From: Campylobacter sp. RM16189
GTDB lineage: Bacteria > Campylobacterota > Campylobacteria > Campylobacterales > Campylobacteraceae
Direction: 5' to 3'
Assembly (NCBI RefSeq): GCF_012978815.1
Contig: NZ_LIWR01000004.1
Coordinates: forward strand, 141,063 to 205,062
Length of the DNA: 64,000 nucleotides
Below are positions 29,321 through 38,690 of the stretch, in pieces (positions within the stretch are counted from its first letter, which is position 1; every line of letters begins with the position of its first letter). The notes beneath the pieces are model-generated. The model did no database searches, was not told the origin of the DNA, and saw only the letters and a list, made by a program, of their open reading frames with translations. The position numbers were made by a program, and so were the translations under genes.

Positions 29321-29701
29321 ATGAGAATGGAAATGAGGAGAAACAAAACCACTAGGAATATAATCCCAGAATTTATGGCAAAAAATCCTAAAGATATTTT
29401 TGAAATTCTACTCCCAATAAGACTAATGCTTAATAGTGATGATTATGCAAATAATAAATTCAAGGTTATAATAAAAAACCATGAAAAAAATTATACTTTT
29501 AGCTACAATCTTTCTCCGGAGCTACTTTTTACTCATTTTCCTGTCAGGAAGTATTTCTTGAATAGGTGTAAAACAACAGAAATAATTAATAATGAGATAC
29601 AAAGATTTAACTTTAATATCAATACTTATATGATAAATAAAGATAACACATTTAAATTAGAAGAACTGATAGAAGAAAGTGAAATTTTTTATCTTTTTTA
29701 A
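29321..29701 (+). CDS. Hypothetical protein at the edge of the nos remnant
   Basis: 126 residues, very AT-rich, rich in Asn, Lys, Ile and Phe, without signal peptide or membrane segment. The start is uncertain; there are several ATGs within the first 60 bases and no clean ribosome site. It lies in the place where the deleted front part of the nos cluster would be. I do not recognise the family; it may be a newcomer or a fragment. Confidence 0.4.
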   Translation: MRMEMRRNKTTRNIIPEFMAKNPKDIFEILLPIRLMLNSDDYANNKFKVIIKNHEKNYTFSYNLSPELLFTHFPVRKYFLNRCKTTEIINNEIQRFNFNINTYMINKDNTFKLEELIEESEIFYLF

Positions 29702-29730
29702 TAGGCATAGTTAAAGGAACTAAGATACCA

Positions 29731-30153
29731 TTGGATATATTTTTCTTCTATACTCTACTGCTTCTTGTTTTAAGCGTGGTATTTTTATCATTTGGATTTT
29801 TAATTTCAAGCATAGTAAAAAATCAGGAGATGGGTCAAGGCGTTGCTTTCTTGCTCTGGCTTGTTTTAATAGCCTTTTTAGACATTGCTCTTATAGGCTT
29901 AATGCTTAAAAGCGCTATTAGAGAAACTACGATCTATACTATCGCTCTATTAAACCCTATTGAGCTTTTTAGGATAGCAGCTATTAGTCTTTTTGATCCT
30001 AATTTGGCCGTTATAGTTCCTGCTGCCTATTTTATACTCGATAAATTTACACCTGCAATGTTTATAATATATAAATTTGGATATTCAATCATAATTAGCA
30101 TTCTTTGCTTTCTTATTGGATATTATGTGTTTTCAAAAAAAGATTTAGTGTAA
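29731..30153 (+). pseudogene. nosY: Truncated nosY (nitrous oxide reductase ABC permease), C-terminal half
   Basis: 140 residues corresponding to the C-terminal half of NosY-type permeases, which are about twice this long. Several membrane helices are seen, with SIVKNQEMGQGVAFLLWLVL, LNPIELFRIAAISLFDP and a C-terminal FLIGYYVFSKKDL. No ATG start exists at the beginning; a TTG is the first possible codon. The front half and the rest of the nos cluster (nosZ, nosD, nosF and so on) are missing, so maturation of N2O reductase cannot be its present role. nosL-like gene follows directly. Confidence 0.72.
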
Positions 30154-30161
30154 GGAACAAA

Positions 30162-30614
30162 ATGAAAAAATTTTCTATTATCCTGATTTTGTTTTTAAAT
30201 TTTGCCTATGGGCTTGATAAAAATGATCCATATTTTTCCGATACAAACTCAACCTGCCCTATTAAATTTATAGATGTTTTTAAAAGTCCAAATTTTGTAG
30301 CCGTTATAGAATATAAAGACAATAAAAAAATCCTTTTTAGCTCATCAAAACAGATGTTTCACTATTTTTACAAGCTAAACCACCACTTTGTGCCTATAAA
30401 CAGGCTTTTAGTTACCGATTTTAAAACTGGAGAGCTAATTGAAGCCTCTGAAGCGTTTTATGTTTTTGGCTCTAGGATAGTTAGTGCAAGCGGTGATGAT
30501 CTGATACCATTTGCACTAGAGGCTGATGCAAAAGAATTTGCGAGCAAAAACTCAGGTCATGCCATATTACCATTTTCAAAGATTACGGCTAAACTAATTG
30601 ATTATTTAAATTAG
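30162..30614 (+). CDS. nosL: NosL-like protein, last gene of the nos remnant
   Basis: 150 residues with a signal peptide (KKFSIILILFLNFAYG), directly after the nosY stop (AAGGA in the overlap). NosL is a copper chaperone for N2O reductase. The NosL pattern is seen in CPIKFIDVFKSPNFVAVI, KKILFSSSKQMFHYFY, and EAFYVFGSRIVSASGDDLIPFA with the FAxxxDAKEFASK tail. Two deviations: no lipoprotein cysteine, and the usual CxxCGM is CPIKF here. It may have another copper-related use or be a leftover gene. Confidence 0.72.
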   Translation: MKKFSIILILFLNFAYGLDKNDPYFSDTNSTCPIKFIDVFKSPNFVAVIEYKDNKKILFSSSKQMFHYFYKLNHHFVPINRLLVTDFKTGELIEASEAFYVFGSRIVSASGDDLIPFALEADAKEFASKNSGHAILPFSKITAKLIDYLN

Positions 30615-30708
30615 CCGACTCTTACCTTTAAAAGCCTTAGCCACATTCTTTATATACAACATATCAATATGATATTACAATGTAAATTATTTCTAAATTT
30701 TAGTATCA

Positions 30709-30734
30709 ATTCAATTGATTTAAATCAATTGAAT
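30709..30734. promoter_or_regulatory. 26-bp perfect palindrome upstream of TonB receptor gene
   Basis: Thirteen bases (ATTCAATTGATTT) are followed at once by their exact reverse complement. It has no loop and no T-run, so it is not a terminator; a dimer-binding operator is more likely. It lies 55 bases before the start of the TonB receptor and next to a weak Fur-box-like site. Confidence 0.55.
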
Positions 30735-30749
30735 ATTATTATCATTTCT
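30731..30749 (+). promoter_or_regulatory. Weak Fur-box-like site
   Basis: Matches the 19-base Fur consensus at 12 positions, with an intact ATCATT core. In AT-rich DNA this alone is weak evidence, but it lies right upstream of an iron-type uptake operon. Confidence 0.35.
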
Positions 30750-30789
30750 GATAGAATAGCCGTTTTATTACTATTTAAAAAGGATTTCT

Positions 30790-32868
30790 ATGCAAAGAAA
30801 AGTTATGCTAAGCTTTGCTCTTGTCGGTGTTTTAATGGCTAATGACAATATTGATCTTAAAGCCTTAGATAGCGTTACTGTAACCGCTCAAAGATCTTCT
30901 CAAAACATGGATCAAATCAGCAAAAGCATATCGGCAATAAACAAAGAAACTATTGAAAGAAAAATCGGCACTAGTGTCCCTTCTTTAATCAGCGAGGCAC
31001 CGGGGGTATCGATGGTAAATGAAGGAATGGACTCAGGAACTATAAACGTTCGAGGATTTAGCTCGTCTGATTATAGAGTTCCTATGTTTATTGACGGACT
31101 TAGATTTAGAGGTAGGCCAGCATTTGAATATTCTATTTTCAGCCCTGATCAAATAGAGAGAATTGAGATCATAAGAGGTCCTGCCAGCACGCTTTATGGT
31201 ACAGACGCCTTTGGCGGTATAGTAAATTTGGTAACAAAAAGAGCAAGCGGAGATGTCTTTGGAGAATTTAAACTCTCTGATACCTACATAAGCTCACAAT
31301 ATCAAAGCGTAAATAAAGGGACACAAAATCGCCTACAGCTCGGGTTTGTCGGAAATGGATTTGACGCTTTACTTGGATTAAATTATAAAAACGGCAAAGA
31401 ATATAAGACCCCTGCCGGAAAGATAGATAATACAAACTATAGTTATAAAAGCTTAGACTTTAAAGGCGGATATAGCTTTGCCGACCATCATAGAATCGAA
31501 CTTGTAACAAGATACACCGAGTCTAAAAGAGGTGTTGTCGGCACCTCTGTAGGAGCTCCAGGAACAGCTAACAAAAAAGGATTTCAAAAATATATCAGAG
31601 AAGATCCTCTCAGGGAAAAATATATAGCTATTAATTATGATGCCAATATAAATAACAAAATTATTTTAGACTCTAGCTTATACTATAGAGAGCTTTTTAC
31701 GCATCTTAACATAAGACCGTATATAGGCTCATTCTCACCAAGACAAGTTGATAACTACGTTAATGGACCTGAAGTATATGGCGGTAAATTTATAGGAAAA
31801 TACATAGGAGAAAATTTAACTCAAACCTACGGAATAGACTTTTATTATGAAGATTGGGATAGCGTTTATCAAAGTATAAACAAAGGACCAAAATTTAGAA
31901 ATAGACTCAGAACTAAGCAGCTTGATGTAGCAGGATTTGGCCTGCTTGAGTATGGCTTTAACAATGGAGCCATTTTAAGCGCAAACCTAAGATACGACCA
32001 TATCAAAACCTCATTTGATATGGATAGCAGCATGAGTCCGTCTGTAAAAAAACTATATGAAAACGCAAATAATAGAAAAGACTCAAGAGCTAGCTATGGG
32101 CTTGGTCTTATCTATCCTTTGGTTGGAGATTTGGAATTTGTAGGAAATTTCTCCACATCATTTAGAGCGCCTATGAGCGGTGAAGTAGCTCCTATATTAA
32201 CATTTTCCGGAGCCGAAGCTTATCTTCCAAATCCGGAGTTAAAAATAGAAAAAGGTGTAACATACGAAGCCGGACTTAGATATAGCGACCAAATGCTAAG
32301 ATCAAATTTGATATTTTATACGGGAGATTATAAAGATTTGATCGTAGAAAAAAGCTGGACCACAGGCGCAACGACTTATTATCAGGCTCAAAATATAAAT
32401 AGAGCGAAAATTAGCGGGCTTGAGTTTGATTTAGCCTATAAAGTTTTAAATTCTTTAGAGTTTAAAACCAGCCTTGCTTACACGAGAGGCAAAAATAAAA
32501 ACACCGGTAAGCCTTTGCCTGAGATCGCGCCTCTTAGCGGACATGTAGCACTTTCATACTCCTCTACTTTCCTTAAGAATTCATATATAGAGTATAGCGG
32601 TGATTGGGCTGCACGCAAAACGCGCATAGATGAAAGCATGGAAAAACAAAGAGCCGGATATTTTGTGCATAACATATATTTTGGAAAAAGCTTTGGCAAA
32701 TTTGGCATGCTTAAAGATCTTAGCCTAAATTTTGGTGTTGAAAATATTTTCAATAAAGAGTATGCTCCGAGTTTAAGCTATGAAGCGATAGCGCAGCCAA
32801 GAAGTGCGACAAACCCACTTTTAAATCCGGGCAGAAATTTCAAGCTTGGATTTAAAGCAAGTTTTTAA
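30790..32868 (+). CDS. TonB-dependent outer-membrane receptor (siderophore/haem type)
   Basis: 692 residues: short signal peptide, TonB-box-like DSVTVTAQRSSQ near residue 28, plug domain (PSLISEAPGVSMVN, INVRGF, IERIEIIRGPASTLYGTDAFGG), then a 22-strand-type barrel ending in an aromatic residue (GFKASF). Followed at 50 bases by a binding protein, permease and ATPase, so this is one complete uptake route across both membranes. The ligand cannot be read from sequence. ChuZ-like haem oxygenase is not adjacent, which argues somewhat against haem. Confidence 0.9.
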   Translation: MQRKVMLSFALVGVLMANDNIDLKALDSVTVTAQRSSQNMDQISKSISAINKETIERKIGTSVPSLISEAPGVSMVNEGMDSGTINVRGFSSSDYRVPMFIDGLRFRGRPAFEYSIFSPDQIERIEIIRGPASTLYGTDAFGGIVNLVTKRASGDVFGEFKLSDTYISSQYQSVNKGTQNRLQLGFVGNGFDALLGLNYKNGKEYKTPAGKIDNTNYSYKSLDFKGGYSFADHHRIELVTRYTESKRGVVGTSVGAPGTANKKGFQKYIREDPLREKYIAINYDANINNKIILDSSLYYRELFTHLNIRPYIGSFSPRQVDNYVNGPEVYGGKFIGKYIGENLTQTYGIDFYYEDWDSVYQSINKGPKFRNRLRTKQLDVAGFGLLEYGFNNGAILSANLRYDHIKTSFDMDSSMSPSVKKLYENANNRKDSRASYGLGLIYPLVGDLEFVGNFSTSFRAPMSGEVAPILTFSGAEAYLPNPELKIEKGVTYEAGLRYSDQMLRSNLIFYTGDYKDLIVEKSWTTGATTYYQAQNINRAKISGLEFDLAYKVLNSLEFKTSLAYTRGKNKNTGKPLPEIAPLSGHVALSYSSTFLKNSYIEYSGDWAARKTRIDESMEKQRAGYFVHNIYFGKSFGKFGMLKDLSLNFGVENIFNKEYAPSLSYEAIAQPRSATNPLLNPGRNFKLGFKASF

Positions 32869-32919
32869 ATTTAAGGGCAAGGCTATAAGCCTGCCCTATT
32901 TTCAACTAAAAGGATAAAT

Positions 32920-33957
32920 TTGAAAATTTTAGCGATGGTTATAGCTTTTTGCTTATCTTTAAATGCGGTAGAATTTACAGATCAAAATGGCAATAAATTC
33001 TATTTTAAAGAGTCCATTAAAAGCGTTGCCTTATTTCCGATACCTCTAGCTTCATTTTCTCTTAGTGTAGAAAATAACACATCTCGCCTAGCTTCTATCC
33101 ATCCTATGGCCAAAAAAAATATTAATCGCGCAATGCTATCAAAAATGATAAAAGGCTCTTCTAAAATTCCGGTTGGAGGTATAGGAGATGATTTTATGCC
33201 AAACATGGAAGAGCTTATTAAACTCTCTCCGGAACTTGTAATCCAATGGGGTATGAGAGGAGAAAAGCTTATAGAACCGCTAAAGAAAGTAGGCCTAAAC
33301 GTAGCGCTTGTAAATCTAAGAGGAACGGAAGAAGATCCGCTTTTCTGGTTTGATATGCTAGGTAAAATTTACGAAAAAGAGGATAGAGTAGCACAAATTT
33401 TAAACAATAGAGCTCAAACCAGAGCAAAAATAGAAGAATTTACAAAGAGTCTTCAAAATAAGCCGAAAGTCTTGTTTATATTTGGAAGAGACAAGAGCTT
33501 TGAAGCCGCTGGTAAAAATACATATTTTGATTATGAAATTTCGTTAAGCGGTGGAAAAAATATAGCAAATTTCAATGGGTTTAGGATAATCAATAAAGAA
33601 GAGATTATTGCGCAAAATCCTGATATTATCCTTCTTAGCAACTTTGATAATTTAACCCCAAATGACTTTTTTCAAGACAGGCTTTTAAAAAGCGTAAAAG
33701 CGGTAAAAAATAAAGCTATTTACAAAATGCCTATTGGCGGAGATATGTGGGAGCCGCCCACCGGTGAATCACACCTTGCATGGCTATGGTTTAGCATACT
33801 TTTTTCAGGGCAAAATCATTTGAGTTTGGTAGAAGAGATGAGAAAAAGCTATAAAATACTTTATGAGTATGACTTAAAGGATGACGATATAGCTCAAATT
33901 TTACGCTTTGATATGAACGGCGATAGCAAATTTTACGATTTTTTCAAGACTAAATGA
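32920..33957 (+). CDS. ABC importer substrate-binding protein (FecB/BtuF type)
   Basis: 345 residues with signal peptide (KILAMVIAFCLSLNA). TroA/FecB-fold features include VGGIGDDFMPNMEELIKLSPELVIQWG, KVLFIFGRDKSF, and a C-terminal NKAIYKMPIGGDMWEPP segment. Periplasmic carrier for the neighbouring permease. The start is a TTG after AAAAGGATAAAT. It overlaps the permease gene by four bases. Substrate likely an iron chelate, but other metal complexes are possible. Confidence 0.87.
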   Translation: MKILAMVIAFCLSLNAVEFTDQNGNKFYFKESIKSVALFPIPLASFSLSVENNTSRLASIHPMAKKNINRAMLSKMIKGSSKIPVGGIGDDFMPNMEELIKLSPELVIQWGMRGEKLIEPLKKVGLNVALVNLRGTEEDPLFWFDMLGKIYEKEDRVAQILNNRAQTRAKIEEFTKSLQNKPKVLFIFGRDKSFEAAGKNTYFDYEISLSGGKNIANFNGFRIINKEEIIAQNPDIILLSNFDNLTPNDFFQDRLLKSVKAVKNKAIYKMPIGGDMWEPPTGESHLAWLWFSILFSGQNHLSLVEEMRKSYKILYEYDLKDDDIAQILRFDMNGDSKFYDFFKTK

Positions 33958-34916
33958 AAAAATATATCTTCTTACTATTTTTACTCGCGCTAGTATCTGT
34001 CTTCTCTATAGTTGTGGGACGAATTTCACTTGAAGAGCTTAGAAATTACTACACAAATGATTTTGATACCTTACAAACGATTATTTTTGATTTACGCTTG
34101 CCAAGGCTTATAGTCGCCTTTTTAGTCGGTGCAAGCCTAAGTGTAGCAGGAGTCATCTTCCAAGCCATGTTTCAAAATCCGCTCGTTAGCCCAAATATAC
34201 TTGGCGTAGGAAGCGGAGCCGGATTTGGTGCGGTAGTTTGCATCTTAATCTTTTCAAATCCGTTTATCACACAAATCGGAGCTTTTATATTTGGATTTTT
34301 GGCTGTTATGATATCTTATGCCTTAGGCACTTTGGTCAATAAAAACTCAAAACTTATGCTGGTTTTAGCAGGTATTATCACAGGAGCTATTTTTGAAGCT
34401 TTGATTTCTATTGTAAAATACGTAGCAGATACCGAAGAAAAGCTCCCAAGCATAGTATATTGGCTAATGGGAAGCCTAAATGCCATATCGTGGGACGATG
34501 TGATAATTTTAGCTCCGATTTGCACCATAGGACTTGTTATTTTAAGCCTAATGGGATGGAAGTTAAACATATTATCTCTTGGCAATGAGCAAGCAAGCAT
34601 TTTTGGCGAAAATAAATTCTTAGGCTTTATATTTGTTGTTCTTGCCACACTTATCACAAGCACCAGTGTAGCCATAGCAGGGATTATAGGCTGGGTAGGA
34701 CTGCTCGTCCCGCATATTACAAGATTGATATTTGGCTCCGATAACACCTCTTTAGTACCTATTTCAGCTATTTTTGGGGGTATCTTTTTAATGCTTACGG
34801 ATAATGTAGCCAGAAGCGTTAGCTCGGCGGAAATTCCGCTTAGTATTTTAACCGCTCTTGTAGGAGCTCCTCTTATAGGCGTGATAATGGTTAAAAAAGG
34901 CAAAAAATGGTCTTAA
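33954..34916 (+). CDS. FecCD-family ABC transporter permease
   Basis: 320 residues with about nine or ten membrane helices. FecCD hallmarks: LRLPRLIVAFLVGASLSVAGVIFQ, NPLVSPNILGVGSGAGFGA, and AGIIGWVGLLVPHITR followed by GAPLIGVIM near the end. It overlaps the genes on both sides by a few bases, so the three ABC genes form one translational unit. Confidence 0.93.
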   Translation: MKKYIFLLFLLALVSVFSIVVGRISLEELRNYYTNDFDTLQTIIFDLRLPRLIVAFLVGASLSVAGVIFQAMFQNPLVSPNILGVGSGAGFGAVVCILIFSNPFITQIGAFIFGFLAVMISYALGTLVNKNSKLMLVLAGIITGAIFEALISIVKYVADTEEKLPSIVYWLMGSLNAISWDDVIILAPICTIGLVILSLMGWKLNILSLGNEQASIFGENKFLGFIFVVLATLITSTSVAIAGIIGWVGLLVPHITRLIFGSDNTSLVPISAIFGGIFLMLTDNVARSVSSAEIPLSILTALVGAPLIGVIMVKKGKKWS

Positions 34917-35680
34917 AGGTAGAAAATTTAAGCTTTTCATACGATAAAAAAGAAATTTTAAGAAATTTAAATTTTAGTTTAAATTCCGGAGAGACTCTTG
35001 GCATTTTAGGAAAAAACGGTATTGGAAAATCCACTTTTCTCAAGATAATTTTAGGCATCTTAAAAACTAACCGTGGAAAAATTTTAATAGACAACAACGA
35101 TATATCGTTACTCGATAACAAAAGTCGTGCAAAACTAACAGGATATGTTCCGCAAAGCGAAAAAATAGCCTTTAGCTTCAAAGTAAAAGATATGATACTT
35201 ATGGGCATAAATGCAAATATAGGTATATTTCAAAGACCTAGCAAAAGCGACAAAAAAAGAGTTGAAGAGGTAGCCGATATAGTAGGTGTTAGCGATTTTT
35301 TAAATTTGGATGTTGATGAATTAAGCGGAGGAATGCTGCAACTTGTCTTAATCGCAAGATCACTTGTGCTAAATCCTAAAATACTTATCATGGATGAGCC
35401 GACTTCATATCTTGACGTGTTTCATCAAAATGCTATTTTAAACCTTATAAAAAGACTCAATATAGAATATAAAATGTGTATCATCTTTACTTCGCACTAT
35501 CCCGATCATACTCTTGCCGTGGCAGACAAGACACTACTTTTAAACGGTATTGATGGATATAAATTTGGCAACACTCGTGAAATTTTAACCGACAGAAATT
35601 TAAGTGATATTTTTAATATAGATTTTATAAATTTGGACATAGAAAACAAATCAAGATTATTGCCCAAATGGAGTGTATAG
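34907..35680 (+). CDS. FecE-type ABC transporter ATP-binding protein
   Basis: 257 residues. Walker A GKNGIGKST, Q-loop YVPQ, signature DELSGGMLQLVLIARSL and Walker B PKILIMDEPTSYLD are intact; the signature is SGGMLQ instead of the usual SGGQ/ERQ form. Last gene of the uptake operon. The 160-base gap after it is AT-rich and holds only a doubtful 45-codon frame. Confidence 0.92.
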   Translation: MVLKVENLSFSYDKKEILRNLNFSLNSGETLGILGKNGIGKSTFLKIILGILKTNRGKILIDNNDISLLDNKSRAKLTGYVPQSEKIAFSFKVKDMILMGINANIGIFQRPSKSDKKRVEEVADIVGVSDFLNLDVDELSGGMLQLVLIARSLVLNPKILIMDEPTSYLDVFHQNAILNLIKRLNIEYKMCIIFTSHYPDHTLAVADKTLLLNGIDGYKFGNTREILTDRNLSDIFNIDFINLDIENKSRLLPKWSV

Positions 35681-35844
35681 AATAATTATCTATAAATTTT
35701 ATAGTGAGCAATAGCCAAAATAATATTTTATTTTTTGTTGCTTCAATATAAAAATATACTTGATATTTATAGCACTATCGTCTTCGTTTGCATTTTCATC
35801 TAATGTAAGATCCATAATTTCTTTAAAAAACAACATCAAATAAA

Positions 35845-36624
35845 TTAAAATTCGCTTATGATCATATCTATAAACTCAACTATACTCTCAACAGTAAAAT
35901 GCGGATCATTTTGAACCGATATAAATTTTACATTTTTGATTAAATTTGCAGTTTTTAGCGCAGCTTCATAAGGAACCTCATTATCGGCTATAGAGTGGCG
36001 TATAGTTATGGGTTGCTTTACATCTTCTATTCTAAATCCCCAAGGCATCGCTTGAAGCTTTATATCATATCCCATAGCAATATATCTCTCTTTTATAAGC
36101 TGTTTTAAATAATCATCTCCGTAGCTTTGTCCATATTTTTGCAGATAAATTTTACCTATGTCTTCTTGAGAATTTTCTCTGGCAAATCTATATAGCTCAT
36201 TTATCTCATCATAATACTCACCATATCCTTTTAAAACCTCATCATCATATAAAGCCCCAAGCCCACTATATATATAAACCCTATGAGCTTTTTTGGCACT
36301 TACAATAGCATTCGCATATGCATGCGGAGCACCTGCAGAGATACCGATAACGCTAAATTTTTTTACTCCGATAGAGCTTAAAAGCTCATCGAACCTCTTT
36401 GCAAGCTCAATATAACTACTCTCGTAAAAATAAGAACTACCATCATGCCCGCTTCTGTTAGGGAGTATCATTCTAATCTCCCTATCATTACAAAACCGAT
36501 TCCACTCATCTTCGTCTATTGGGCTTGTCGCAATCCCATGATGAATAACTATAGCTCTTTTAAATTTACTTCCCAAATCGACATAGCTCATCTCTTTACC
36601 GTCTTTAAATTTAAAGATATTCAT
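35845..36624 (-). CDS. Alpha/beta hydrolase downstream of a TonB receptor
   Basis: 259 residues with the alpha/beta-hydrolase fold: oxyanion region VIHHGIATSP, nucleophile elbow GISAGAPHA, probable acid in HSIADNEVP, and catalytic His in NDPHFTVES. No signal peptide, so cytoplasmic. It lies nine bases after the TonB receptor gene with AAGGGGAAACT as ribosome site, so it is co-expressed. It may release the metal or recycle the ligand after uptake, as siderophore esterases do, but this is inferred from context alone. Confidence 0.82.
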   Translation of the reverse strand: MNIFKFKDGKEMSYVDLGSKFKRAIVIHHGIATSPIDEDEWNRFCNDREIRMILPNRSGHDGSSYFYESSYIELAKRFDELLSSIGVKKFSVIGISAGAPHAYANAIVSAKKAHRVYIYSGLGALYDDEVLKGYGEYYDEINELYRFARENSQEDIGKIYLQKYGQSYGDDYLKQLIKERYIAMGYDIKLQAMPWGFRIEDVKQPITIRHSIADNEVPYEAALKTANLIKNVKFISVQNDPHFTVESIVEFIDMIISEF

Positions 36625-36633
36625 AGTTTCCCC

Positions 36634-38577
36634 TTAAAATTTATACTCAAATTTTACACCGACTTCTCGTGGTTCCGACATAAAGGTATATGCTCCGTAG
36701 TTCGTATCATGTTTTTTATCAAAAATATTATTTGCATATAGATAAATTCCTATATTTTTACTATCGTAACCTATTTTGGCATCTATCAGCATATATCCTT
36801 TGCTTGAATATATATTGTTTTCATCAGAATACATCTTGCTTTGACCCCTTAAATAAGCACCCCAAAAAAATCCTCCGCCTGAATAGTAGTCAACTCCTAT
36901 TGTATAGGTCCATTCTGGAGCATAATTTACATATTTACCCTTGTAGTCCCCTTTGGCATCTTTAAAAGTTTTATAAACACTCTTTGCATATCCCAAGCTG
37001 GCATTAAACTTTAAGCTATCGCTCATAAAGTAATTTCCTTCAAGTTCAAAGCCTTGAGATTTAGCTTTTGCGGCATTTGCAGCATAGGAAAGCAAAGGAG
37101 TCACCGCCGTCATCACCTGCTTATCTTTTATATCAGCGTAAAAAACGGCTCCACTTAGATCAAATTTATCCCAAGTCGTTTTAAAACCCCACTCGTAATT
37201 GATAAGAGTCTCTTTGTCATACCACATTTTATCAATCGGCGCAGAAAATAGATAGCCACCGGCCTTATACCCCTTGGACACAGATATATAGCTCATAAAA
37301 TTTTCGTTGATTTTATACTTTAGCCCCAATTTCGGAGAAAATGCATTATAAGTATCCTTTTTATCGTCGGCTAGTAAATGGTGTTTTAATCTAGCCTCGT
37401 CCTTATCAAACCTCATACCCAAAATTAACGTAAAGGCAGGTGTAATGTAAAAATCATTATGTGAAAAAAATCCATATCCTTTTGTTTTTGTTTTAGTATC
37501 GCTGTAAAGCATAACATCATTAATAATTATGCGTTTTTTTACATCGCTTATAGAGCCTTGGATTCCCGCAAGAAATTTTCCATAATCCTTATCGGCTACA
37601 AATCTAAATTCTTGCGAATAATCTTTTTGAAAATGACTTGATCTAACCCCAATCATAGAGGCAGGAGTATTGTCTCCATCATAAATTCTATTATCTTTAT
37701 AGTTTCTAAAAGTAGATAGGGAGGTAAATTCGTAATCTTTAAATTTATAGCTTAATTTAAGAGAATTTTCGTAATTTTTTAAGTTGCCTTTACCTTCAAT
37801 ATTATTAGAAACTTTTCTCAAATCTTTAGCATTTGAAAGATTCATAGCAGGAGCCCCTATTTTACTATTATATAGGCTTTGTATCAAATCTAAATTTAAA
37901 CTTTCGGTAGGTTTAAATTTAAGATAGAGTTTTGCAAAATTTGTTTTTTCATAATCATCTGTTTTATTTAGATACTCATTGTATACAAAACCATCCTTTC
38001 TCCTACTAAAACCGTTCAAGCGAGCTAAAAATTTATCCTCTACTATTGCTCCTCCTGCGCTAAAATTTAGCCCTTTTAGATTATCACTTCCAAGCTTTAA
38101 ACCAATTTTTGATTCAAGATCGTTCGTGGGCTCTTTAGAAACTATATTTATAGCTCCTGCGTAAGCATTTTTCCCGTAAAGTATACTTTGAGGACCCTTT
38201 AAGACCTCAATCCTTTCAATATCCTCCAAAAACAGATTGTTTCCCAATGTTCCCAAATAACTTACACCATCTACATAAAGACCCACATTTAAATTTTGCA
38301 AAGCAGTATTTGAAGCTATGCCTCTTATGTTCGGAGAAACTATTCCGCTCGCGTTAAATATCGATAAATTTGAGGTCAAGTTAGTTATATTTTCTAATTT
38401 ATTTATCTGTCTATCATCCAAATCATTTCCGCTTAAAATTCCCATAGATACAGGAACATCTATGGCTGTTTCATCGGTTTTTTGTGCGGTTATGGTTACC
38501 TCGTCAAGCCTTAGACTATCAGCCCCATAGCAACTTACGCAAACGGCAATACTTAGTATTAAACTATTTTTTATCAC
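36634..38577 (-). CDS. TonB-dependent outer-membrane receptor under AraC-type control
   Basis: 647 residues from the GTG at 38577: signal peptide (SLILSIAVCVSCYGA), TonB-box-like LDEVTITAQK, plug (GNDLDDRQINKLENITNL, IERIEVLKGPQSILYGKNAYAGAINIVSK) and beta barrel ending VGVKFEYKF with a final Phe. The plug resembles FecA/ferrichrome-type receptors, but the ligand is unknown. Operon with the hydrolase, divergent from an AraC regulator 113 bases away. Confidence 0.9.
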   Translation of the reverse strand: MIKNSLILSIAVCVSCYGADSLRLDEVTITAQKTDETAIDVPVSMGILSGNDLDDRQINKLENITNLTSNLSIFNASGIVSPNIRGIASNTALQNLNVGLYVDGVSYLGTLGNNLFLEDIERIEVLKGPQSILYGKNAYAGAINIVSKEPTNDLESKIGLKLGSDNLKGLNFSAGGAIVEDKFLARLNGFSRRKDGFVYNEYLNKTDDYEKTNFAKLYLKFKPTESLNLDLIQSLYNSKIGAPAMNLSNAKDLRKVSNNIEGKGNLKNYENSLKLSYKFKDYEFTSLSTFRNYKDNRIYDGDNTPASMIGVRSSHFQKDYSQEFRFVADKDYGKFLAGIQGSISDVKKRIIINDVMLYSDTKTKTKGYGFFSHNDFYITPAFTLILGMRFDKDEARLKHHLLADDKKDTYNAFSPKLGLKYKINENFMSYISVSKGYKAGGYLFSAPIDKMWYDKETLINYEWGFKTTWDKFDLSGAVFYADIKDKQVMTAVTPLLSYAANAAKAKSQGFELEGNYFMSDSLKFNASLGYAKSVYKTFKDAKGDYKGKYVNYAPEWTYTIGVDYYSGGGFFWGAYLRGQSKMYSDENNIYSSKGYMLIDAKIGYDSKNIGIYLYANNIFDKKHDTNYGAYTFMSEPREVGVKFEYKF

Positions 38578-38690
38578 AATAAACCCTTTAAGTAAAAAAA
38601 TTATCAAATAGTAGTATAATCATTTTGAGTTTTGGTATCAATAATATTTTTGCACTCAAAGAATTTATTTTTACGATTTTAGGAATTTTT

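Noticed and set aside
34316..34903. 195-codon frame antisense to the FecCD permease
   Set aside because: Shadow of a well-supported gene with overlapping coupled neighbours.
35690..35840. 45-codon minus-strand frame (MLFFKEIMDLTLDENANE and on) after the hydrolase
   Set aside because: No clear ribosome site and no recognisable features. Left as a doubtful small ORF.
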